Assembly (NCBI RefSeq): GCF_018596335.1 | Contig: NZ_JAHEPS010000002.1 | Coordinates: forward strand, 558,001 to 622,000 | DNA length: 64,000 nucleotides | Reading direction: 5' to 3' | Source: Shewanella jiangmenensis | GTDB lineage: Bacteria; Pseudomonadota; Gammaproteobacteria; Enterobacterales; Shewanellaceae | In this document: positions 18,418-26,108 of the stretch, in pieces | Position numbering within the stretch: position 1 is the stretch's first letter | How the letters are laid out: each line of letters starts with the position of its first letter | Notes under the pieces: generated by a model | What the model was told of the DNA's origin: nothing | Databases searched by the model: none | What the model saw: the letters and a program-made list of their open reading frames with translations, nothing else | Made by a program: the position numbers and the translations under genes

Positions 18418-18468
18418 TACCCTTCGACCGGCAAGGTTAACCGGTCAGCGATATGGGATTATGGCAGC

Positions 18469-19752
18469 TTACTTCATCCGTGCCAGTACGCGGTCGGCGG
18501 CGGCCAGCGTCTCTTCGATTTCTTTGTCGCCGTGTGCCATGGACAGGAAGCCTGCCTCGTAGGCGCTCGGAGCCAGATACACGCCCTCATCGAGCATGCC
18601 GTGGTAGAAGGCACGGAACTGATCCATGTTGCAGCGGGTCACCTGCTCAAAGCGGGTGATGTGCTGCTCGGCGGTGAAGAAGAAGCCGAACATGCCGCCA
18701 ACGTAGTTGATGGCCATCGGGATGCCGTGCTTGTCGGCTGCGGCCTTGAAGCCTTCGGCGATGCGTTTGGACTTGGCCGCCAGCTCTTCATACAGGCCGT
18801 CGGCGCACAGGGCGTCGAGCTGCGCGAGCCCCGCGCTCATGGCAATCGGGTTACCTGACAGGGTGCCTGCCTGATACACAGGGCCTGCCGGTGCCAGATA
18901 CTGCATTACTTCTTTTTTGCCGCCAAAGGCACCAACCGGCATACCGCCGCCGATGACCTTACCCAGGGTGGTGAGGTCCGGCGTTACGCCATAGTGGCCC
19001 TGAGCGCCGCTCTTGGAGACCCGGAAACCAGTCATTACTTCATCGATGATAAAGAGGGCGCCGTACTTGTCACAGATGGCGCGCAGGCCTTCAAGGAAGC
19101 CTGGCACAGGCGGGATACAGTTCATGTTGCCGGCAACCGGCTCGATGATGATACAGGCGATATCTTCAGGATACTGGTCGAAGAACGACTGCACGGACTC
19201 AAGGTCGTTATAAACAGCAGTGAGAGTGTGCTTGGCGAAGTCTTCAGGAATACCCGGGGAGCTTGGCTGACCCAGAGTCAGGGCGCCAGAACCTGCTTTT
19301 ACCAGCAGACAGTCGGCGTGGCCGTGGTAGCAGCCTTCAAACTTAAGGATTTTGTCGCGCTTGGTGTAACCACGGGCCAGACGGATGGCGCTCATGGTGG
19401 CTTCAGTGCCTGAACTCACCATACGCACCTGATCCATGGATGGCACCATGGCAATGACTTTTTCGGCCATGGTGACTTCAAGTTCAGTCGGCGCGCCGAA
19501 AGACAAACCATTGTGAACGGCGTTGATCACCGCCTCGCGGATAGCAGGATGGTTGTGGCCCAGGATCATCGGACCCCAGGAGCCTACGTAGTCGATATAG
19601 GCCTTGCCGTCGGCATCATAGATGTAAGCGCCATCGGCTTTGTCGATAAAACGTGGAGTACCGCCCACGCCATTGAAGGCGCGCACCGGCGAGTTTACGC
19701 CGCCGGGAATGGATTTTTTAGCCTGTTCAAACAAGGTTTCAGAACGGGTCAT
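18469..19752 (-). CDS. hemL: Glutamate-1-semialdehyde 2,1-aminomutase
   Basis: HemL converts glutamate-1-semialdehyde to 5-aminolevulinate, the second step of the C5 haem pathway. Haem demand is high in cytochrome-rich Shewanella. The 427-residue class III aminotransferase shows the PLP-lysine loop [16 protein letters not shown] (near residue 265), [16 protein letters not shown], and FEGCYHGH. I prefer the ATG at 19752, nine bases after AAAGGA, over a GTG two codons earlier. It begins 32 bases after pyrB on the same strand, so both may share a transcript ending at 18385-18417. Confidence 0.97.
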   Translation of the reverse strand: MTRSETLFEQAKKSIPGGVNSPVRAFNGVGGTPRFIDKADGAYIYDADGKAYIDYVGSWGPMILGHNHPAIREAVINAVHNGLSFGAPTELEVTMAEKVIAMVPSMDQVRMVSSGTEATMSAIRLARGYTKRDKILKFEGCYHGHADCLLVKAGSGALTLGQPSSPGIPEDFAKHTLTAVYNDLESVQSFFDQYPEDIACIIIEPVAGNMNCIPPVPGFLEGLRAICDKYGALFIIDEVMTGFRVSKSGAQGHYGVTPDLTTLGKVIGGGMPVGAFGGKKEVMQYLAPAGPVYQAGTLSGNPIAMSAGLAQLDALCADGLYEELAAKSKRIAEGFKAAADKHGIPMAINYVGGMFGFFFTAEQHITRFEQVTRCNMDQFRAFYHGMLDEGVYLAPSAYEAGFLSMAHGDKEIEETLAAADRVLARMK

Positions 19753-19784
19753 GTACACAGATCCTTTAAGTCAGTGGCCGACGC

Positions 19785-20804
19785 TTAGAAGTCAGCCTTG
19801 CGTGAATACCAGTTAACCGGACACTCGTATTGTTCCAGCTGCTCATCTACCCCAAGGGTCAGAGCAAACAGCGCCATGCGGATGAGCAGCCCGTTGTCGG
19901 CCTGGCGGAAGATGGCCAGATTCGGGTGGCTGTTCAAATCATTATCCAGCTCGTTGGCCTGGGCGCGGGAGTCCCGTGGCAGCGGATGCATGATCACTGT
20001 GTTGGATTTGCAGTGCTGGGTATAGATGCTGCGGTTGAGGCGGAACTTACCGCGATACTTGTTGGCCTCTTCCTGTGATGGGAAGCGCTCTTCCTGAATA
20101 CGGGTCAGGTACAGAATATCGGCCTGGTCCAGATTGCCTTCCAGCTGATCGGTTATTGTGACCTTGTGACCGGCATTTTCAATGTCAGCAATCACATAAT
20201 CGGGCATTGCCAGTTCTTTTGGCGAAATCAGAGTGAAGCTGACGTTCTTGTACAGGCACAGCATACGCGACAGCGAGTGCACGGTGCGGCCAAACTTAAG
20301 GTCGCCCACCATGGCGATGTGCATACCGTCGATGCCGCGACCGGCGTGGCCGAGTTCCTTCTGGATGGTGAACAAATCCAGCAGTGCCTGGGTCGGGTGC
20401 TCGTTGGGGCCGTCGCCGCCGTTAATTACCGGTACCCGGCTGCCCTCGGCAAATTCACGCACTGAATAGGCATCGGGGTGACGCATGGCAATCACGTCAG
20501 AGTAGGTCGACAGCACCCTGGCGGTGTCGTACAGCGATTCGCCCTTGGAGAGTGAGGAGGCGGCCATGCCTACGGTTTCAGCCACCCGGCCGCCCAGCAG
20601 GTTAAAGGCGCAGCCAAAGCTCACCCGGGTACGGGTGCTGGGCTCAAAAAACAGGTTGCCCAAAATCGCACCATCCAGCACGCGGGTACGTTTTTCCCGC
20701 AGCGCATAGGGCGTCATACGTTCGGCAACACTGAAAATGGTGTGGATAGAGTCCAGATCGAACTGGTTTACGGAGAGGATGTGAGATCCCTTGAACTGAG
20801 TCAT
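19785..20804 (-). CDS. pyrB: Aspartate carbamoyltransferase catalytic chain
   Basis: ATCase joins carbamoyl phosphate and aspartate in pyrimidine synthesis. The 339-residue protein carries the carbamoyl-phosphate motif FEPSTRTRVSF (near residues 53-63), the SSLSKGESL loop with the catalytic lysine, HPTQALLDLF, MVGDLKFGRTVHSL, and HPLPR near residue 270. The ATG at 20804 follows GGAAAG at good spacing. It is about 28 residues longer than E. coli PyrB (311), with an insertion after HPLPR (SRAQANELDNDLNS) and a longer C terminus. No pyrI regulatory-subunit gene is adjacent, so it may form a non-allosteric or differently regulated enzyme. Confidence 0.93.
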   Translation of the reverse strand: MTQFKGSHILSVNQFDLDSIHTIFSVAERMTPYALREKRTRVLDGAILGNLFFEPSTRTRVSFGCAFNLLGGRVAETVGMAASSLSKGESLYDTARVLSTYSDVIAMRHPDAYSVREFAEGSRVPVINGGDGPNEHPTQALLDLFTIQKELGHAGRGIDGMHIAMVGDLKFGRTVHSLSRMLCLYKNVSFTLISPKELAMPDYVIADIENAGHKVTITDQLEGNLDQADILYLTRIQEERFPSQEEANKYRGKFRLNRSIYTQHCKSNTVIMHPLPRDSRAQANELDNDLNSHPNLAIFRQADNGLLIRMALFALTLGVDEQLEQYECPVNWYSRKADF

Positions 20805-20967
20805 CAGCCGGCTTTCCAAATGCTGTGGGGCGAAGCGGTAAACTACCTTTTCGGCCCTGGGTTTCGTAGGGTTTGGCTGAGGCGCAACTATAGCAGAAGG
20901 GCCGCCCCATTGAAATGCCGCAGGGAAAATTCCCCGCCTTTTGTCCGGTAAACCTGTGTGGCAGGCG

Positions 20968-22725
20968 TTACAGCTGGCCTGAGCGGATCTCCTGCTGCAG
21001 ATTGGACCAACTTATCACCCCGACCAGATTGTCGCGGCTGCCCTGATAGATATACACCTCGCCGGTGCGTTTGGGCGACAGCAGGCTGTAGACCTCATCC
21101 AGGGTGGCGCTGTCCGGCAGGCCTTGCATTGGCTGGCGCGACAAGGTCGTTGTGTCGTCAAAGGAGTGCATCTCCAGGCGCAGCATTTGAATGTCGCCCT
21201 CATCGCCGCGCACCAGCACAGGGCGCCCTTCGGCGCGTTTGAGCACTTCAAGCAGCAGGGCGTCATCGTTTTTGACCACCACAAAACGGCGGTTCATCAG
21301 TGCCCGCACCCCAAGGAGTTGCAGCCCTTGATTGAGTGGTGGCACCTTGTAGCCAAGCCCCATGATGTCGAGCTGACGCAGTAAAATCGAGTCAGCCCTA
21401 AGCCACTGATAGGCGACAAGATACGCCGGAATGGTCACGAACATGGCGGGCAGAATAATGGCCGCATCGTTGGTAAGCTCCAATAGCGCCACCAGCGCCG
21501 CCAGCGGCGCACTCAGGCACACGCCCATCATGGCGGTCATGCCAATCACGGTGTAAAGCCCCACATAAGGCGCGATAGAGGGGAACAGCATGGCACTGAT
21601 AAGCGCCAGAATGCCGCCAAGCAGCGCGCCGATGCCGTAGAGCGGGCCGATAAGTCCGCCGGGAATGCCAAGGCCAATGGCGGCGATGGTGGCCACCATT
21701 TTGCCAATCAAGACCGCAATCAGCAGCAAAAGCTCTGGGTTGTCGGCAATCACGGCGTTAATGGCGAGATCGCCGGAGCCCAGCGACTGGGGCAGGGCGA
21801 TACCGATAATGGTGGTCACACTGCCTGCAATCAGCAGACGAATGATGAGCGGCCAGTGCTGACCGGTGGCAGTCACCTTAAGCAGCGTCCAGTTAAAGGC
21901 CGCCGCTGCCACACCGAGCCCAAGGCCGCCAAGCAGCAGCAAGGGGTAATGGTCCAGCGGAATACGTATTACCTGAATGCTGTCGTACTCGTGAATATTG
22001 CCAAACACCAGTTGGCTGGTCACGGCGCCGCAAATGGCCGAAATCATGATGGGGAAGAAGTAGTGCAGCTTGTATTCGCGAACTATGACCTCAAACACAA
22101 ACACCACGGCGGCAAGGGGGGCGTTAAAGGTAGCGGCGATACCGGCCGCGATGCCACTGGCGCACATGATGCGCACACTGTTGTCGGGCAGTTTGAATTT
22201 TTCGGCAAGGACACTCGCGCTTACCGCGCCAAGGTGAATGGCCGGGCCTTCGCGGCCGACCGAGAAGTTGCTGGCAAGTGCAATCAGCGCCTGAAAAAAT
22301 TGTCCGGCCGCCGATTGCAGCGGAATTTTGCCGTAGTGGAGTTTGTAGCGGTGCAGCACGTAGGCGATACCCATGCGCCGGTAACGTTTGGAGCCTAAGG
22401 TCGCCACCAGCCAAATCAGCAGCGCCCCCAAAAGCGGCAGCAGCGCCCGCCAGTCGTATACCACATCGTGGATATCCATCTGTTCAATGCCGGTGACGCT
22501 GTTGGCACCTTCAAGCAGCAATCTGAACAGAATAATGACCACAGAAGCAATAAGCGCAAAGCACAGCGCAAGCGCACACAGCTGGGTGCTGACCCGTGCC
22601 TGGGACAGTTTGTCTCTGAGAGTGGTGTGCAGGTAGCCCTTGGCAAGACGCCTGAAAGCATCCAGCCGGCTTTTGAATTTCATGCCTGAATTATGCCCCT
22701 GGCTTTGGGTACTGGCCTTGGCCAT
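20968..22725 (-). CDS. CLC-family chloride channel or transporter with C-terminal CBS region
   Basis: This 585-residue membrane protein has the CLC signature SVGREGPAIHLGA (E159 is the gating glutamate) and the second half-repeat LGIPGGLIGPLYGIGALLGG. A C-terminal cytoplasmic region resembles CBS domains. Two differences from E. coli ClcA stand out. The GSGIP selectivity motif is not recognisable (the region reads RRMGIAYVL). Aligned on NAPLA, the internal proton glutamate E203 is replaced by V213 (FEVIV versus IIEEM). Valine there is seen in channel-type CLCs. Anion transport is safe; channel versus exchanger is open. The start ATG at 22725 has a poor ribosome site; ATG at 22683 is an alternative. 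Confidence 0.9.
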   Translation of the reverse strand: MAKASTQSQGHNSGMKFKSRLDAFRRLAKGYLHTTLRDKLSQARVSTQLCALALCFALIASVVIILFRLLLEGANSVTGIEQMDIHDVVYDWRALLPLLGALLIWLVATLGSKRYRRMGIAYVLHRYKLHYGKIPLQSAAGQFFQALIALASNFSVGREGPAIHLGAVSASVLAEKFKLPDNSVRIMCASGIAAGIAATFNAPLAAVVFVFEVIVREYKLHYFFPIMISAICGAVTSQLVFGNIHEYDSIQVIRIPLDHYPLLLLGGLGLGVAAAAFNWTLLKVTATGQHWPLIIRLLIAGSVTTIIGIALPQSLGSGDLAINAVIADNPELLLLIAVLIGKMVATIAAIGLGIPGGLIGPLYGIGALLGGILALISAMLFPSIAPYVGLYTVIGMTAMMGVCLSAPLAALVALLELTNDAAIILPAMFVTIPAYLVAYQWLRADSILLRQLDIMGLGYKVPPLNQGLQLLGVRALMNRRFVVVKNDDALLLEVLKRAEGRPVLVRGDEGDIQMLRLEMHSFDDTTTLSRQPMQGLPDSATLDEVYSLLSPKRTGEVYIYQGSRDNLVGVISWSNLQQEIRSGQL

Positions 22726-22805
22726 GCCTTAGCTGCTATTCTGCCCCGTCCGGATAAATCCCAGCGAAAATTGCAGGGATGATTTTACTAAGGGGCTGTT
22801 ATTCA

Positions 22806-23585
22806 ATGGCGAATTATCATCGTTGGCTCGATCGGCTGCAAGTGATGGAGCGTAAATTCCGTCCTTCGAGCTGGTATTTGTGTTTATTGATGCTGGTCGC
22901 TTTTTTGCTCGGCGCCCTCAGCTACCATCTGACCTTGTCGCTGGATCAGCCGGTGCTGAACCTCGGCGGCGGCAAGGTAAAGCGTCTGACCGAAGAGCTT
23001 AAAGTCCAGTCGCAGCTGGTGGCCAGTCGCAATCTTGAAATCGCGGTGGAAAAAGAAGCCAACGCGCAAATGCAGAAAATGTTCGCCGAGCAGGCGGCCA
23101 AACAGCGTGAGCTGGAGCGGGAGCTGTCGTTTTACAAGGCGGTAGTGGCCCCCAACGAGAGCGCCGAGGGCGTGACCATTCACGGCATGGAGCTGTTGCC
23201 TTTTGGCAGCGACGGCCAGCAAAAAATCAAAGTGATCCTGACCCAGCTGCAAAAGAAAAAGCAGAATATACACGGGGCGCTTGATGTCAGCCTGCAGGGG
23301 TTCAACAAGGATGGCAGCAAGCAGGAATACAAACTTGCCGAAGTGGGTGGCAAGCTGGAAGACTTTGATTTCCGTTATTATCAGGTGCTGGAAACCCCGA
23401 TCTCCTTGCCGGCGGACTTTCAGTTAACCTCCATCAAGGCCCGCTTGAAAGTGGCCAAAAGCAAGCACAATCAGGCGGCTTCGGCCGAGCAAAGCTTCAG
23501 CCTGCCAAGGCTCACAGGCGAGGCAAAAGAACCCGGTATAATACTTGAACAAAACAGTCAGGTAACGGATAATTCCGCGCAGTAA
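22806..23585 (+). CDS. Conserved membrane-anchored coiled-coil protein, unknown function
   Basis: I can describe but not name this 259-residue protein. It has a basic cytoplasmic N terminus (about 30 residues), one transmembrane segment near residues 31-50 ([18 protein letters not shown]), and a coiled coil rich in Glu, Gln and Lys (about 65-115). A globular C-terminal domain of about 120 residues follows ([40 protein letters not shown]). It resembles a family annotated as DUF6776 in Shewanella-type genomes, with modest confidence. I chose the ATG at 22806, ten bases after AAGGGG, over one nine codons earlier. It precedes erpA by 19 bases and is probably co-transcribed with it. Confidence 0.75.
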   Translation: MANYHRWLDRLQVMERKFRPSSWYLCLLMLVAFLLGALSYHLTLSLDQPVLNLGGGKVKRLTEELKVQSQLVASRNLEIAVEKEANAQMQKMFAEQAAKQRELERELSFYKAVVAPNESAEGVTIHGMELLPFGSDGQQKIKVILTQLQKKKQNIHGALDVSLQGFNKDGSKQEYKLAEVGGKLEDFDFRYYQVLETPISLPADFQLTSIKARLKVAKSKHNQAASAEQSFSLPRLTGEAKEPGIILEQNSQVTDNSAQ

Positions 23586-23604
23586 TCTGAAGTACGAGGT
23601 AGTA

Positions 23605-23955
23605 ATGTCTGAACAAGCTGACGTAGCCATGCCCATCACATTCACCGATGCCGCTGCTGCCAAGGTCAAAGCGCTGCTGGATGAAGAGCAGAATGAGGCC
23701 CTGAAGCTGCGTGTTTATGTGACCGGTGGCGGTTGCTCGGGTTTCCAATATGGTTTTACCTTTGATGAAAAGGTAAACGAGGGTGATTTCACCGTGGAAA
23801 AACAGGGCGTACAGCTGGTGGTTGACCCAATGAGCCTGCAATACCTGATGGGTGGCGAAGTAGACTACACCTCGGGTCTGGAAGGTTCACGTTTCTTCGT
23901 GAAGAACCCCAACGCCACCACGACCTGTGGCTGTGGCGCCAGCTTCTCGGTGTAA
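23605..23955 (+). CDS. erpA: Iron-sulfur cluster insertion protein ErpA
   Basis: ErpA is an A-type carrier that delivers 4Fe-4S clusters to apo-proteins, including isoprenoid enzymes and respiratory complexes. The 116-residue protein has the three cluster-binding cysteines C44 ([10 protein letters not shown]), C108 and C110 (TCGCGASF) in the standard positions, and the family N terminus [12 protein letters not shown]. Length matches E. coli (114). It follows the coiled-coil membrane gene closely and ends before the terminator at 24042-24070. Confidence 0.97.
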   Translation: MSEQADVAMPITFTDAAAAKVKALLDEEQNEALKLRVYVTGGGCSGFQYGFTFDEKVNEGDFTVEKQGVQLVVDPMSLQYLMGGEVDYTSGLEGSRFFVKNPNATTTCGCGASFSV

Positions 23956-23981
23956 GCCTTTCGCTTGCTCCTGTGTGCAGG

Positions 23982-24023
23982 CATGTTGGCCGTTGAACGA
24001 TCCATGTTGGCCGTTAAACGAAC
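23982..24023 (+). repeat. Two tandem copies of a 21-bp unit after erpA
   Basis: The unit catgttggccgttgaacga followed by two bases occurs twice head to tail, with the second copy reading gttaaacga. It lies between the erpA stop and its terminator. Confidence 0.75.
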
Positions 24024-24041
24024 TGAGCATGCAGCAATCAA

Positions 24042-24070
24042 AAAAACCGCCCAAGGGCGGTTTTTTGTTT
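24042..24070 (+). terminator. Terminator of erpA
   Basis: A-tract, CCGCCC-AA-GGGCGG, T-tract (TTTTTTGTTT). The inner pairs may open to give a larger loop. The symmetric A and T tracts could also stop transcription from the opposite side. Confidence 0.82.
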
Positions 24071-24142
24071 AACAGAGCAGTTGTTTAACAGAGCAGTTGT
24101 TTAATAGAGCAGTTGTTTAACAGAGCAGCTGTTTAGCAAAGC
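24068..24142. repeat. 16-bp minisatellite, four copies plus a partial
   Basis: The unit tttaacagagcagttg starts at 24068, 24084, 24100 (one change) and 24116 (one change), with a degenerate fifth copy at 24132. It fills the gap between the erpA terminator and the convergent membrane-protein gene. No reading frame uses it. Confidence 0.92.
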
Positions 24143-24157
24143 ATAGCGAAGCCGGTA

Positions 24158-24661
24158 TCAGCTCATGATATTAAAGTTGGGATCGCGGGTAAAAAAGCGG
24201 CCAACTTTTGGGGTAAACACCAAGAGTACCTGCAGCGCACCAAAGAGGATAAGCACTCCAAAAATGGTGTGATCCGAGGCTTCAATTTGCAGTGAGCCCA
24301 GCTTCAGTGTGTTGGGGCCGGTCGCCACGTTCTCACCCTGATCCAGAATAAAGGGCAGCATGCTGAACATGCCAAGCTGCACCAGGGTATAGCCGCGCAA
24401 AAACCACAATCCGGCCTTTTGGCGCGCAAATACCGCCAGCACCATCAGCAGCGTCAGCAGGCAAAAGAGCACGCCCTGCTTGGCCACCAAACCACTGACC
24501 GATGCCAGGGTATACAGCAGCATCAGTGCTATCAGGCGCTTGGGCATGGGGCTTTTTGCCGCCGTGCCCGCTTGCTCAGCTACGGCCGTTTGCTCTGTTG
24601 CGGCTGATGCCAGTGTTGGCTCATCAGCCTGAGTCTTATTCTGGGTAGGGTCTTGAGCCAT
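24158..24661 (-). CDS. Small membrane protein of unknown function
   Basis: This 167-residue protein has a hydrophilic, Ala/Thr/Gln-rich N terminus of about 38 residues and then three or four hydrophobic segments (near 43-58, 62-80, 88-105 and 133-150). It ends with a short polar tail (FFTRDPNFNIMS). I recognise no domain. It starts 12 bases after the DUF2750-like gene, so the two are likely an operon. Location is presumably the inner membrane. Confidence 0.65.
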   Translation of the reverse strand: MAQDPTQNKTQADEPTLASAATEQTAVAEQAGTAAKSPMPKRLIALMLLYTLASVSGLVAKQGVLFCLLTLLMVLAVFARQKAGLWFLRGYTLVQLGMFSMLPFILDQGENVATGPNTLKLGSLQIEASDHTIFGVLILFGALQVLLVFTPKVGRFFTRDPNFNIMS

Positions 24662-24673
24662 GACTACCTCAGA

Positions 24674-25048
24674 TTAATGACGGGTCTTGGGTTTGATACG
24701 GCCTTCCAGATCCCAGGGCGGAACCACCACACCCAGATCGTCCTGTACCGGGAACACGGCAACCAGCAGTTCATCGTCTTCCATGCCGGTAACCCAGCGC
24801 TCCAGCCATTCGTCCAGCGGAATAGACAGCGGCTCACAGTCTTTCCATTCATCCACGGCCCACTGGGCAGCGGCTTCTTCACTTGGCCACATCGGGATGC
24901 AGTCTTCATCTTCGGTGGTCAGCATTACGCAGCCATCGACGTCCTGCAGGGTCCAGATCTCCTGGTTGGCTTTGACTTCTTCCACCAGATAGTCGTAACG
25001 CGCTTCCGGGGTCATGGCGGTGATTTGCGCCAGGGTTTTCTTGCTCAT
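24674..25048 (-). CDS. DUF2750-type conserved protein
   Basis: A 124-residue acidic, tryptophan-rich cytoplasmic protein beginning MSKKTLAQITAMTPEARYDY. The segment YLVEEVKANQEIWTLQDVDG, the WPSEEAAAQWA stretch and the IPLDEWLERWVTGM segment fit the DUF2750 family as I know it. Function is unknown. I chose the ATG at 25048, preceded by AAGAGAG, over a longer frame whose first 20 residues look non-coding. It is followed at 12 bases by the small membrane protein. Confidence 0.75.
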   Translation of the reverse strand: MSKKTLAQITAMTPEARYDYLVEEVKANQEIWTLQDVDGCVMLTTEDEDCIPMWPSEEAAAQWAVDEWKDCEPLSIPLDEWLERWVTGMEDDELLVAVFPVQDDLGVVVPPWDLEGRIKPKTRH

Positions 25049-25192
25049 CAATAAACTCTCTTGGGAGGGACAAGTTGCGTGCCAGAGCACGGCATTAATT
25101 GGCGGCATGGTACCACTTGTTGCCGACGGGAAAAAGGCGCTTAAATCATGAGCGCCTCGGTGAGCGCCCGGTGTGCGCGATAAAACGGCGGC

Positions 25193-25235
25193 CCAAAAGT
25201 GAAAAGAGCCGCAGTGCGGCTCTTTTCACTTTTGG
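25193..25235 (-). terminator. Very strong terminator of aqpZ (20-bp perfect arms)
   Basis: CCAAAAGTGAAAAGAGCCGC, a three-base spacer, then its exact reverse complement. The GC-rich inner half flanked by A/T tracts makes a terminator usable in both directions. It lies 17 bases past the aqpZ stop. The perfect 20-base arms are longer than usual. Confidence 0.85.
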
Positions 25236-25252
25236 CGTAACGCTCAAAATGC

Positions 25253-25948
25253 TCAGTCGCGGCTTTCAAAGCTGCGATAGATGATGCCGGCAATAATCGC
25301 ACCGACAATGGGTGCCACCCAGAACACCCACAGCTGTGACACGGCCCAGTCACCCACAAACAGCGCAGGGCCGGTGGAGCGGGCTGGGTTTACCGAGGTG
25401 TTGGACACAGGAATGCTGATAAGGTGAATAAGGGTCAGGCCAAGGCCGATGGCGATGGGGGCAAAACCCGCCGGCGCGCGTTTATCGGTGGCGCCAAGGA
25501 TAATCAACAGGAAAAACGCCGTCAGAACCACTTCACATACCAGCACCGCCGTCAGGCTGTAACCGCCGGGTGAGTGCTCGGCAAAGCCGTTGGAAGCAAA
25601 ACCGCCCGAGAGCGAGAAGCCTGCCTGGCCGGAGGCAATCAGGTACAGAATACCGGCACCGGCAATGGCGCCTGTTACCTGCGCCGCAATATAAGGCAGC
25701 AGTTCACTGGCAGGAAAACGGCCGCCGGCCCACAGGCCAAATGAAACAGCCGGGTTTAAGTGGCAGCCAGAAATATGGCCGATGGCAAAGGCCATGGTCA
25801 GCACTGTCAGGCCGAACGCCAGTGATACCCCTACAAAGCCAATTCCTAGCTCCGGAAACGCCGCCGCCAACACGGCGCTGCCGCAGCCGCCCAGTACCAA
25901 CCACAGTGTGCCGAGAAACTCGGCCAGCATTTTTTGTGTCATGTTCAT
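25253..25948 (-). CDS. aqpZ: Aquaporin Z
   Basis: This is a 231-residue MIP-family water channel with six membrane segments and the two pore motifs: HLNPAVS (first NPA, near residue 63) and SVNPARS (second NPA, near residue 186). The N terminus [21 protein letters not shown] is typical of AqpZ. The residue before the second NPA region (TSVNPARS) and the tight ar/R-type sequence fit a water-selective pore rather than a glycerol facilitator. GAGGA lies nine bases before the ATG. It is monocistronic by position. Confidence 0.95.
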   Translation of the reverse strand: MNMTQKMLAEFLGTLWLVLGGCGSAVLAAAFPELGIGFVGVSLAFGLTVLTMAFAIGHISGCHLNPAVSFGLWAGGRFPASELLPYIAAQVTGAIAGAGILYLIASGQAGFSLSGGFASNGFAEHSPGGYSLTAVLVCEVVLTAFFLLIILGATDKRAPAGFAPIAIGLGLTLIHLISIPVSNTSVNPARSTGPALFVGDWAVSQLWVFWVAPIVGAIIAGIIYRSFESRD

Positions 25949-26108
25949 CGCAAGTCATCCTCTGATCCGGGCTTAGCCGCGGAACTTGTTATTGAGCGCA
26001 CGTGCCGGATCCCTGTGGGATACCTCCTTCCGGCTATTTATCATGGCGCTGCCTGCTGCTGCTTAGATATCAACCAGAAGATGGATTTACGACTAATTGC
26101 GATGAAAA

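Larger units (their letters stand above)
18005..18468. other. Intergenic region upstream of nhaD and downstream of hemL
   Basis: No gene is visible in these 464 bases. From right to left it holds the hemL terminator (18385-18417), an AT-rich stretch near 18320-18350, the CRP-like site at 18184-18199, and a short inverted repeat TAGAC-AATTC-GTCTA near 18164-18178 that could bind a regulator. The nhaD leader follows. Confidence 0.55.
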
